Under the pieces are notes generated by a model, which was not told the DNA's origin, did no database searches, and worked only from the letters and a program-made list of their open reading frames with translations. This document shows positions 21,575 to 27,700 of a stretch of 29,214 nt of DNA, piece by piece; position 1 is the first letter of the stretch; every line of letters starts with the position of its first letter. A program made the translations under genes and the position numbers. The stretch is from a virus, in the IMG/VR virus record IMGVR_UViG_3300031687_000077, positions 1 to 29,214 of that record, one strand, 5' to 3'.

Positions 21575-21958
21575 ATGCAACAACTTTTAATAGGAGTAAT
21601 ACTTGTCCTCGGAATGGGTTCATATTACCTCTACAATCAAAATCAAACACTAAGTGCAAATAATGTTGCATTAGAGTATGCAGTCGAAGAACAGAAGGCG
21701 ACCATGACTGCACTCAGAGAAAACTTTGAGAGACAAACTGCCGCCCTTCAAAATATGTCTCGTAAGAACGCAGAGATTGAAGAAGACAAAGCAAGGTATC
21801 TATCCATCCTATCCAAACATAACTTTGAAAGACTTGCAACCGTCAAGCCAGGGTTAATGGAGAATAGATTTAATAAAGGAACGGTTGAAGTAATTGAGGG
21901 AATAGAAAATGACACTAAAGACATTAGCAATCTTGAGTCTCCTAATACTAACGACTAG
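21575..21958 (+). CDS. Putative inner-membrane spanin (Rz-like)
   Basis: The protein is 127 aa with AAGGAG before the ATG. It has one N-terminal membrane segment (about 3-20, LLIGVILVLGMGSYYLY) and then a long periplasmic coiled coil (about 25-90). That is the usual form of an i-spanin, which disrupts the outer membrane during lysis together with an o-spanin. The 3' end overlaps the lipoprotein gene by 50 bases in another frame, the arrangement typical of Rz/Rz1 pairs. There is no sequence match to lambda Rz, so the call rests on architecture. Confidence 0.7.
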   Translation: MQQLLIGVILVLGMGSYYLYNQNQTLSANNVALEYAVEEQKATMTALRENFERQTAALQNMSRKNAEIEEDKARYLSILSKHNFERLATVKPGLMENRFNKGTVEVIEGIENDTKDISNLESPNTND

Positions 21959-22406
21959 TTGTTCGTTAATACCTGAAAGAAAGGTAGAGATAATAAGTAA
22001 ACCGATTGAGATAGAAATCATTCAACCTACATTACCACGTCCCTTAGACCTACAACCACCAAAATGGTATGTAGTATCTGAAGCGAGAATCGCCAATCCA
22101 TGTAAGAAGGTTACACTAGAAGATGGAACAGAGAAGAGACCAAAGACTTGTGACCAAGACATGAAAACTAACCCCGAATGGAAAGAGGGTTACACTTACC
22201 TAGATAGATTCTTAGATGAAATGAGAGACCTGAACAGTGGTGATGTTGTATTTGTTGCAACAACTGTTGGTGACTACAAGGTCATGATAAAGAACAACCA
22301 AGAGATTAAGAGATACATCAAACAACTCGGAGAAGTGATTGTTGTATACAGAGACGTTACTATGTCAGATGGTCAAAAAGGAATAGTAGCAGAAGTTAAA
22401 AAATAA
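21909..22406 (+). CDS. Putative outer-membrane lipoprotein, o-spanin candidate
   Basis: The protein is 165 aa. The signal peptide MTLKTLAILSLLILTTSC ends at a near-lipobox Cys18, with Leu at -4 and Thr at -3, which is slightly atypical. After it comes a Pro-rich region (IQPTLPRPLDLQPPKW), as in Rz1-type proteins. A folded C-terminal domain follows (GDVVFVATTVGDYKVM and KQLGEVIVVYRDVT), making it much longer than classical o-spanins. The gene starts inside the i-spanin-like gene with a GAGGGA site. It could be an extended o-spanin or another periplasmic lipoprotein. Confidence 0.7.
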   Translation: MTLKTLAILSLLILTTSCSLIPERKVEIISKPIEIEIIQPTLPRPLDLQPPKWYVVSEARIANPCKKVTLEDGTEKRPKTCDQDMKTNPEWKEGYTYLDRFLDEMRDLNSGDVVFVATTVGDYKVMIKNNQEIKRYIKQLGEVIVVYRDVTMSDGQKGIVAEVKK

Positions 22407-22421
22407 GGAAACCCCTATATT

Positions 22422-23369
22422 ATGAAACCCCCAGTGATGCCAGAAGAACGAAGAGAGAAGACTGAAGAACAACTTAGTCATGAGGAGAAGGTATTCGATG
22501 CAATTAAAACAATACCAACTATGACTGAATTGAATGACGAAGGGACATTTGATGTTCCATTCGACCAAGTCCCCGACTCAGTAAAACGAAGTGCAGAGGA
22601 GATATATCCCCCTGTTCCCGATTCGTATCAACCTGCAGAGGCGATGTTACTTCAACTATTCCCTATACCATTTTTAAGAGGTCAACTTGACTTCGATACA
22701 GATGTAATTGCAGATTCATGTCGTGAGATATTACGAGATGTTGAACAAGGTGATGTAAACAATGAATACACTACCTATTTCAATGAAGAGGCACGAATCA
22801 AAATGCACGACACACAATGGTTCAAAGACTTCTCGAACAAAATCAAAGACTCATATATCACATTCATTGCGAATATGTTTCATACACCAGTCGCACATCT
22901 TTCAAGAAATGACATCCATCTATTCGCATGGATAAATCGTTACACTGGCCCACATCAACATGGCGCCCATAATCATGTCAACTCGCACATCAGTGGAACT
23001 TACTATGTCAAGACAGAACAATCAGACCAACCTATAAAGTTTTGGTCACCTAATATGATGGGTAATGCTAATCACCTTGCAGTCGATAGAAGTCAACAAA
23101 GGGAAGGATTCCCTAACATGGTATTTGATGGTGTCGCAGGTGTTGACTCTACAATTCAAGTATTTCCAACGAATGATGAGTTCCTATTTTGGCCATCATA
23201 CCTGTTACATAGTGTAGAACCTACTAATAATCAAAATGGGATTGCACATTACGAGAGAATATCAATCTCATTCAACCTTAAATACAGAGACACAATCGAC
23301 AATAATCTTACAGGTGATGATATGGGTTATGGATTCATGCAAGAGGAGATTGGCCATAATCGTGATTAG
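22422..23369 (+). CDS. 2OG-Fe(II) oxygenase, TIGR02466-like
   Basis: The protein is 315 aa with an AAGGAA site upstream. Residues 1-75 are acidic and probably flexible. The oxygenase domain begins near FPIPFLRGQLDFD. The metal site lies in GPHQHGAHNHVNSHISG (177-192), with the distal His in FWPSYLLHSVEP (H263) and an Arg in HYERISISFNL (R279) for 2-oxoglutarate. The pattern fits the putative 2OG oxygenase family TIGR02466, common in marine phages, whose substrate is unknown. It is the first of three oxygenase-like genes in a row. Confidence 0.88.
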   Translation: MKPPVMPEERREKTEEQLSHEEKVFDAIKTIPTMTELNDEGTFDVPFDQVPDSVKRSAEEIYPPVPDSYQPAEAMLLQLFPIPFLRGQLDFDTDVIADSCREILRDVEQGDVNNEYTTYFNEEARIKMHDTQWFKDFSNKIKDSYITFIANMFHTPVAHLSRNDIHLFAWINRYTGPHQHGAHNHVNSHISGTYYVKTEQSDQPIKFWSPNMMGNANHLAVDRSQQREGFPNMVFDGVAGVDSTIQVFPTNDEFLFWPSYLLHSVEPTNNQNGIAHYERISISFNLKYRDTIDNNLTGDDMGYGFMQEEIGHNRD

Positions 23370-23376
23370 TTGGATA

Positions 23377-23475
23377 ATGAAAAAGATATCCGATGCATTT
23401 GAAAGAATGATTGAACGAAGTTGGCAAAGGAAGGCAGACAGAATGCACAAACACTTAGGAAGAAAAAAGAAATGA
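23377..23475 (+). CDS. Tiny basic protein (32 aa)
   Basis: ATG 23377 follows the upstream stop by seven bases, and the frame runs to TGA 23473-23475, which overlaps the next start (ATGATG). The protein reads MKKISDAFERMIERSWQRK and ends in a basic LGRKKK tail. It is an amphipathic basic helix. It could be a real micro-protein or mainly a means of coupling translation to the next oxygenase gene. Confidence 0.5.
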   Translation: MKKISDAFERMIERSWQRKADRMHKHLGRKKK

Positions 23476-24173
23476 TGAACAAAACATACATAATGGACGA
23501 ACTATTTAAATTCTCAGATAGATTCGATGCAGAATTTGATGGTGAAGTATTGACCATAGACAACTTCTATGAGAACCCTGAAATCATCCACGACTATCTA
23601 GAACATAGAAGTTATCCCATGTGGAAATACTCGCAGGATAGACCATCACGCAACGGGATAGATTACAATGATTGCAGGATAACCGATAAGGTTGCACATC
23701 CTACTCGCACCTATTACAATGAAATGGATAGAGTGATAAGTCTATGTAGAAATTACTGGCATAAGGGAGAGTACGAATGGGACATGATTGAGGAGTGGAA
23801 TTGTTTCCAGTCAATCAACCAATTTGACACTAAGATGCAACACTACCCACATACAGATTCAACACTAGATTCACCCGATAATGAATCGATACTCAACATG
23901 ATTGTTTACATGGATAAACATGAAAGTGGTGGAACTGCATTCTATGACGGAACATGGTTATCTAATGATGAACATCAGAACTTACTATTTCCAGTATTAG
24001 ATAGATTTGAGTTACAGAGAGTAATCCCTGCAAAATTTAACAGATGTGTCATATTTCCTGGCAACCGTATCCACGGAGCATGGGTTGATGACTACCATAA
24101 ATATATGGGTAACGACTGGAGATATTCACAAGTCCAGTTTTTGAAACCAGTGAGAGAATGGAGAAATAAATAA
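23472..24173 (+). CDS. DUF6445-like protein, 2OG/Fe(II) oxygenase-type fold
   Basis: The protein is 233 aa, starting at the first of two adjacent ATGs (23472, 23475) with AGGA upstream. The iron site looks complete: H127-x-D129 in QHYPHTDSTL and H201 in FPGNRIHGAWVDD, with an Arg in WRYSQVQFL. Between them lies YMDKHESGGTAFYDG, typical of prolyl-hydroxylase-type domains. I recall similar proteins as DUF6445. It overlaps the next gene by one base (TAATG). Confidence 0.85.
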   Translation: MMNKTYIMDELFKFSDRFDAEFDGEVLTIDNFYENPEIIHDYLEHRSYPMWKYSQDRPSRNGIDYNDCRITDKVAHPTRTYYNEMDRVISLCRNYWHKGEYEWDMIEEWNCFQSINQFDTKMQHYPHTDSTLDSPDNESILNMIVYMDKHESGGTAFYDGTWLSNDEHQNLLFPVLDRFELQRVIPAKFNRCVIFPGNRIHGAWVDDYHKYMGNDWRYSQVQFLKPVREWRNK

Positions 24174-24766
24174 TGAGAAACCCCCCCGTAATAATAGTGG
24201 CACACGCCGCCGTCCCCGATGATATGTGTTTTGCAATCATTGACAAACACGTTGAAGCCGATGAATCCCTAATTGAATATGATGACCTAGGTGTAGAAAC
24301 CTATGCACTCATGGAAGGTACTGGAGACCATAGCGATGTTATGGAATGGATTGAACGGTATTTACCATGGGACGATGACTTCGGAAAGATATCCAACATG
24401 AGAATATTAAGGTATGGAATGGAATGTTCTAGACCTTGGATGTGTGACGACCCTGAATCAGGTGACACTGGTAAGGTGATATTTAACCTCAACGAGAATT
24501 TCGTTGGTGGTAACTTGTCCGTAGATGGACATAGATTTATTCCGTTTTGTGGAACTATGGTTGCATTCAACAATAGTACTGAAAGATGGCATGGAATCGA
24601 ACCTGTTCTAACTGGAGAAAGATTTAGTCTTGTAATACGATTTACAAGAACAGATGACTTCGTAGAACCTGAAGACAATATGACAGAGGATATGTTTGAC
24701 CAAGAAGAGTCTGCAAATGACCCTGTCGAAACAAAAGTATTCCCCAAGGTAATACTTAAAAACTAA
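24173..24766 (+). CDS. Diverged 2OG oxygenase-like protein lacking the first His ligand
   Basis: The protein is 197 aa, starting in the TAATG overlap. The fold pattern is present: RILRYGMECSRPWMCDD (77-93), IFNLNENFVGGNLSVDG (103-119), FCGTMVAFNNSTERWHGIEP (125-144) and GERFSLVIRF (148-157). H140 and R150 match the distal His and the 2-oxoglutarate Arg. The HxD position reads MCD (90-92), so the first His appears to be missing, which suggests a non-catalytic or altered metal site. Seven C residues directly after codon 2 (24181-24187) could cause slippage. The acidic tail (DNMTEDMFDQEESAND) is unusual. Confidence 0.78.
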   Translation: MRNPPVIIVAHAAVPDDMCFAIIDKHVEADESLIEYDDLGVETYALMEGTGDHSDVMEWIERYLPWDDDFGKISNMRILRYGMECSRPWMCDDPESGDTGKVIFNLNENFVGGNLSVDGHRFIPFCGTMVAFNNSTERWHGIEPVLTGERFSLVIRFTRTDDFVEPEDNMTEDMFDQEESANDPVETKVFPKVILKN

Positions 24767-24774
24767 TAATAAGA

Positions 24775-24984
24775 ATGTTCAATCCAACCATGAAGTGTGG
24801 AGAGTGTATGACAGATGTCAATCAACTCGACATTAAATATCATACCTCAGACGGTAGTAAGATATTTTGTGGGCCGAAGTGCAGTCTTGATTTTCATCAA
24901 AGGAAAAATAATGAGAAAACAAATAACAATATTGAAGATTTTAACAACACTAACAGCAATAGCACTACTAGTACAAGTAGTTGA
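24775..24984 (+). CDS. Small Cys-rich protein, zinc-binding candidate
   Basis: The protein is 69 aa. C8-x2-C11 (KCGECMTD) and a second pair in FCGPKCSLDFHQ form a possible zinc site. The last 25 residues are Asn/Thr/Ser-rich and overlap a second frame that encodes a hydrophobic peptide (24911-24997), which may explain the low-complexity tail. The binding site upstream is weak. Confidence 0.55.
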   Translation: MFNPTMKCGECMTDVNQLDIKYHTSDGSKIFCGPKCSLDFHQRKNNEKTNNNIEDFNNTNSNSTTSTSS

Positions 24985-24997
24985 ACTGTTCATATAG
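24911..24997 (+). CDS. Possible 28-aa membrane micropeptide
   Basis: ATG 24911 has AAAGGA upstream at a good distance and opens a 28-codon frame overlapping the Cys-rich gene. The peptide starts MRKQITILKILTTLTAIALL, one hydrophobic helix with basic N-terminal residues. Small phage membrane peptides of this form exist, but so short a frame could arise by chance. Confidence 0.35.
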   Translation: MRKQITILKILTTLTAIALLVQVVELFI

Positions 24998-25008
24998 GAA
25001 GGAAGAAG

Positions 25009-25260
25009 ATGCCGACAAAATTTAAAGACTCCCAAACCGTAAGGTCAAGAGGAGAAACCAAATCGACAACAACCCACCACTATATGAAAACTCAGAAAGT
25101 GGAAGTGTTGGAGAAAGAACTTGAGTCCTGTCGAGAGACAGACCTTGAGGGACGAGTGACTACTAAGAAAGGTAAGGGAAAACTGAAACAGAAAATACTC
25201 AACGAATTAGTTCGTAGACAAATCAGACCTTACAAAACACATTTCAAAGCAGTCGTATAA
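25009..25260 (+). CDS. Small basic conserved phage protein
   Basis: The protein is 83 aa with AGGAAGGAAG upstream. It begins MPTKFKDSQTVRSRGETKST with a THHYMKTQK segment, and ends with a basic helix (GKLKQKILNELVRRQIRP). I recall this N-terminal pattern in short proteins of marine phages. The excess of Lys/Arg suggests nucleic-acid binding; function unknown. Confidence 0.75.
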   Translation: MPTKFKDSQTVRSRGETKSTTTHHYMKTQKVEVLEKELESCRETDLEGRVTTKKGKGKLKQKILNELVRRQIRPYKTHFKAVV

Positions 25261-25280
25261 TAATGAAAGAAGGAGAATAT

Positions 25281-25934
25281 ATGAAAAATATATTAACAGG
25301 ATTGTTAATAACAATCTTATCTGCACCTGCATTTGCAGGGTCAGTATCGGGTGGTTTAAACTATGGTTCAGACTACATTTTTAGAGGGATGTCGCAATCG
25401 GGTAAACCGACTGCCGGCGCATGGTTACAATTAGATTCCGATTTAGGATTCTATGCAGGTGCATGGGGTAGTCAAGTAGACTTCTCATCCATGGACTCAT
25501 CAGAGACCTCTCAGGAAGTAGATTACTATGGTGGTTATAACCTACAAGTAAGTGATTCAGTGTCAGTAGACATGGGATATCAAAGACTTACATTTAATGG
25601 TTTAACACCCAGTGTTGAAGAGTTCTACTCTAAAACACAAATAGGTAATCTTGGTATCGATGTATATCAAGACTTAGAAACTAACGACAACTACGCAGAG
25701 ATATCATATGCATTCGGATGGTTATTCGATAACGCTTTTGATGCATCTCTAATGTTTGGTACTCACGATAGAAAAGGTGACGACTCATTCACTATGTTGA
25801 GGTTAGGTAAATCATTTGGTTCACAAAACCAATTTAACTTTGGAGTGTTAGTCGGTCAGAATGTCTTTGAAGGACAAGTTGCTGACTCAATCACTGCAAG
25901 ATTATCATATAACTTTAAGAGGAGTAACTCATGA
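25281..25934 (+). CDS. Outer-membrane beta-barrel protein, TIGR02001/Gcw_chp-like
   Basis: The protein is 217 aa from ATG 25281, chosen because AAGGAG lies six bases upstream; ATG 25263 is a weaker alternative. It has a signal peptide (MKNILTGLLITILSAPAFAG) cleaved after AFA. The mature part begins with SGGLNYGSDYIFRGMSQSG, the hallmark of the bacterial Gcw_chp/TIGR02001 family. It continues as alternating strands (LGFYAGAWGSQVDF, VDYYGGYNLQVSD) and ends with an aromatic C-terminal strand (ITARLSYNFKRSNS). In bacteria these are outer-membrane proteins of unknown function. In a phage it may alter the host surface or permeability during infection. It overlaps the next gene by an ATGA. Confidence 0.85.
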   Translation: MKNILTGLLITILSAPAFAGSVSGGLNYGSDYIFRGMSQSGKPTAGAWLQLDSDLGFYAGAWGSQVDFSSMDSSETSQEVDYYGGYNLQVSDSVSVDMGYQRLTFNGLTPSVEEFYSKTQIGNLGIDVYQDLETNDNYAEISYAFGWLFDNAFDASLMFGTHDRKGDDSFTMLRLGKSFGSQNQFNFGVLVGQNVFEGQVADSITARLSYNFKRSNS

Positions 25935-26113
25935 GTTGGTGGAATAACGTAACAGACTTTTTCGGATTTGAATGGGTCAGAGCAAGAGACGATAAAGGTC
26001 GTTTCGTTGCAGATGACAAGTCAACACCCGATATAGACGAGTCTAAAAAGAAGGTCTATAAGAGTAGAAAGACAACTACTCCTAAGAAAAAAACTACAAC
26101 CAAGAAAAAGTAA
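25931..26113 (+). CDS. Small protein with basic Lys/Thr tail
   Basis: The protein is 60 aa, starting at the ATGA overlap with the outer-membrane protein gene. The N-terminus MSWWNNVTDFFGFEWVRARD is amphipathic, then comes a DDKGRFVADDKSTPDI module seen in other marine phage proteins. The last 20 residues are Lys/Thr-rich. A run of eight T follows the stop, just before tRNA-Ala. Function unknown. Confidence 0.75.
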   Translation: MSWWNNVTDFFGFEWVRARDDKGRFVADDKSTPDIDESKKKVYKSRKTTTPKKKTTTKKK

Positions 26114-26123
26114 CTGTTTTTTT

Positions 26124-26199
26124 GGGGTCTTAGCTCAGTTGGGAGAGCGCTTCCCTTGCACGGAAGAGGTCGCAGGTTCGACCCCTGTAGACTCCACCA
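26124..26199 (+). tRNA. tRNA-Ala (anticodon UGC)
   Basis: The acceptor stem GGGGTCT pairs with AGACTCC (one G-U). The anticodon stem CTTCC/GGAAG closes the loop CTTGCAC, giving anticodon TGC for GCA. The T arm carries GGTTCGACCCC, and CCA is encoded (26197-26199). Confidence 0.95.
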
Positions 26200-26209
26200 G
26201 TTTCTAATT

Positions 26210-26299
26210 GGAAGATTGGCAGAGTGGTTGAATGCACTGGTCTTGAAAACCAGCAAAGGGTCAAACCTTTCGAAGGTTCGAATCCTTCATCTTCCGCCA
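26210..26299 (+). tRNA. tRNA-Ser (anticodon UGA)
   Basis: The acceptor stem GGAAGAT pairs with ATCTTCC. The anticodon stem CTGGT/ACCAG closes CTTGAAA, giving anticodon TGA for UCA. A long variable arm (AAAGGGTCAAACCTTT region) confirms a class II tRNA. Discriminator G and CCA (26297-26299) are encoded. It lies ten bases after tRNA-Ala. Confidence 0.95.
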
Positions 26300-26324
26300 C
26301 CTTTAAATCCATAAGGAGAATTGA

Positions 26325-26510
26325 ATGGATAAGATGACATTTATAGATTATAAATTTTATCTAAATGAGGATGGGAATGTATCGTTTGACGATGACCCCG
26401 ACCTCGGAAACAGAATAGGTATTAAAGAAGGTGACTTATTAAGAGTCACTAAGGATGCAAAGGGTCGGTTGACCCTTCAAAGATTCGGGTTTTTCGACTC
26501 AGGTGAGTGA
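26325..26510 (+). CDS. Small acidic protein, AbrB-like barrel possible
   Basis: The protein is 61 aa with AAGGAG upstream. It has an acidic middle (LNEDGNVSFDDDPDLGNRIG), then IKEGDLLRVTKDAKGRLTLQ, which resembles the GDxhxVxxDxxGRhxL pattern of SpoVT/AbrB-like swapped-hairpin barrels. The codons for KGRLTL form a 7-bp hairpin in the mRNA (26460-26477). Function unknown; a regulator is possible. Confidence 0.7.
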   Translation: MDKMTFIDYKFYLNEDGNVSFDDDPDLGNRIGIKEGDLLRVTKDAKGRLTLQRFGFFDSGE

Positions 26511-26535
26511 ATAACCTGTTGATAACCATATATAC

Positions 26536-26556
26536 TTATGTGACATTTATGTGACA
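26536..26556 (+). repeat. Direct repeat TTATGTGACA x2, 11-base spacing
   Basis: TTATGTGACA occurs at 26536-26545 and again at 26547-26556, one helical turn apart, in the 112-base gap before the 38-aa gene. Direct repeats at this period are typical of operators or paired protein-binding sites. The rest of the gap holds a weak GTC-GAAA-GAC hairpin and no gene. Confidence 0.6.
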
Positions 26557-26622
26557 AGACAAAGTAGTCGAAAGACGAAGTGCAGTTCACGGATAGTCAA
26601 CAACAATAACAAGGAGATAACA

Positions 26623-26739
26623 ATGCAATATTACGCATCATTGTCTGCCGAGTATATACATAGACTTGCAGACAACTTTCATACCATGATGAAGAGTGGA
26701 CGACTACATAAGGTTCTAAATCTTATGGAAAAGTCATAA
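26623..26739 (+). CDS. Small protein (38 aa)
   Basis: ATG 26623 has a perfect AAGGAG (26611-26616) six bases upstream. The peptide MQYYASLSAEYIHRLADNFH continues as a single Met/Lys-rich helix to MEKS. The strong binding site makes it a likely real gene despite its length; the in-frame extension to 26551 has no site. Function unknown. Confidence 0.65.
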   Translation: MQYYASLSAEYIHRLADNFHTMMKSGRLHKVLNLMEKS

Positions 26740-26746
26740 AAACCAC

Positions 26747-26775
26747 TTGACCTAATTCAATACCTCTTGTAAAAT
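26747..26775 (+). promoter_or_regulatory. Sigma70-like promoter
   Basis: TTGACC (26747-26752) and TAAAAT (26770-26775) are separated by 17 bases, upstream of ATG 26837. A late-type box at 26793-26799 follows, so the unit could be read both early and late. Confidence 0.65.
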
Positions 26776-26792
26776 AGGGGTACTGAACTGAA

Positions 26793-26799
26793 CTAAATA
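26793..26799 (+). promoter_or_regulatory. Late-type box CTAAATA
   Basis: The box lies 37 bases before ATG 26837, just downstream of the sigma70-like promoter, with an AGGA site between it and the start. Confidence 0.5.
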
Positions 26800-26836
26800 C
26801 ATTTATTAATTGAATTATATTATTATAGGATAAACA

Positions 26837-27700
26837 ATGGCAACGAATATTATCATGCACCAAAAGGATGGAGTCTCATCCGATGTTATAAACGACTCGT
26901 TCGTAAGACTACTCAAATACAGAATTAAGAAAATCTCAGAGGGATATAATGAAGTACGCTTTTTTTGTCTCACTAAAGATGCAACTGGTCTCTTACCCGA
27001 AATCATTCAAATCCCTATCAGAGAAGATGAGAATGTCGTGAATGAGGATTGGTATATCCTTCAATTGTTGGATAACCAACCTCAACTTGCGATTGACCAT
27101 TGTAAGAACATTCTTTGGAACCCAAGACTTATGCCACTTGACCTATGTCAGACTGCAATGTTGTTTGGAATGCCATTGAAGGGAACGACTGATAATCTAC
27201 CCGAAGGTCATGGACTCGATATTGAGACAAGACAAACCATAGAAGATAATGCATTACCATTCATGGAATGTCCTACAAAATGGTGGGATGATGGAAAGGA
27301 CAATACTTTCCTTGCACATTGGTATATGGCATGGTGTGGAGATGACCTCAGAAGTCTTGACAACCACTCAGAAGACACTAGTGGTTCCGTATGGGAATAC
27401 ATAGAGAACTCATTCAAAGGAGTTGTATTACCCACTAAACTTGCACAAATGAGTCCTTACTACCTTAACGATAAAGATAAGAATATTGAACTCAATGCAC
27501 AATACGAAGAAAAGGTCAGACCTTATTTCCCTGCAGAATTCTACCCACCACAAGCGGAAGAGATGGATTCAGAACTATTCTCATATGACCATGAGTGGAG
27601 AGACATCACACCACAAGTGCGATTTGTATATCTAGATGACCAAGGTGATTCGACCATTGAACCTAAATCAGATATGTATGCACGATTATGGTTTCTGTAG
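26837..27700 (+). CDS. Unknown 287-aa protein coupled to the DSBH/spermidine-synthase-like fusion
   Basis: The protein is 287 aa with AGGA before the ATG. It is acidic and rich in Trp, Pro and aromatic residues, with notable segments EDWYILQLLDNQPQLAIDH, FMECPTKWWDDGKDNTF and FLAHWYMAWCGDDLRS. A Pro-rich middle (YFPAEFYPPQAEE) precedes a final beta segment (QVRFVYLDDQGDSTIEP). I find no recognised catalytic motif. It shares a promoter and a 13-base overlap with the fusion gene, so the two probably act together. Confidence 0.8.
   Translation: MATNIIMHQKDGVSSDVINDSFVRLLKYRIKKISEGYNEVRFFCLTKDATGLLPEIIQIPIREDENVVNEDWYILQLLDNQPQLAIDHCKNILWNPRLMPLDLCQTAMLFGMPLKGTTDNLPEGHGLDIETRQTIEDNALPFMECPTKWWDDGKDNTFLAHWYMAWCGDDLRSLDNHSEDTSGSVWEYIENSFKGVVLPTKLAQMSPYYLNDKDKNIELNAQYEEKVRPYFPAEFYPPQAEEMDSELFSYDHEWRDITPQVRFVYLDDQGDSTIEPKSDMYARLWFL

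Noticed and set aside
26460-26477. 7-bp hairpin AAGGGTC/GACCCTT with the same stem as the terminator at 222
   Set aside because: It lies inside a coding region and is not followed by a T tract, so I do not call it a terminator; the sequence also encodes a plausible beta-hairpin turn.
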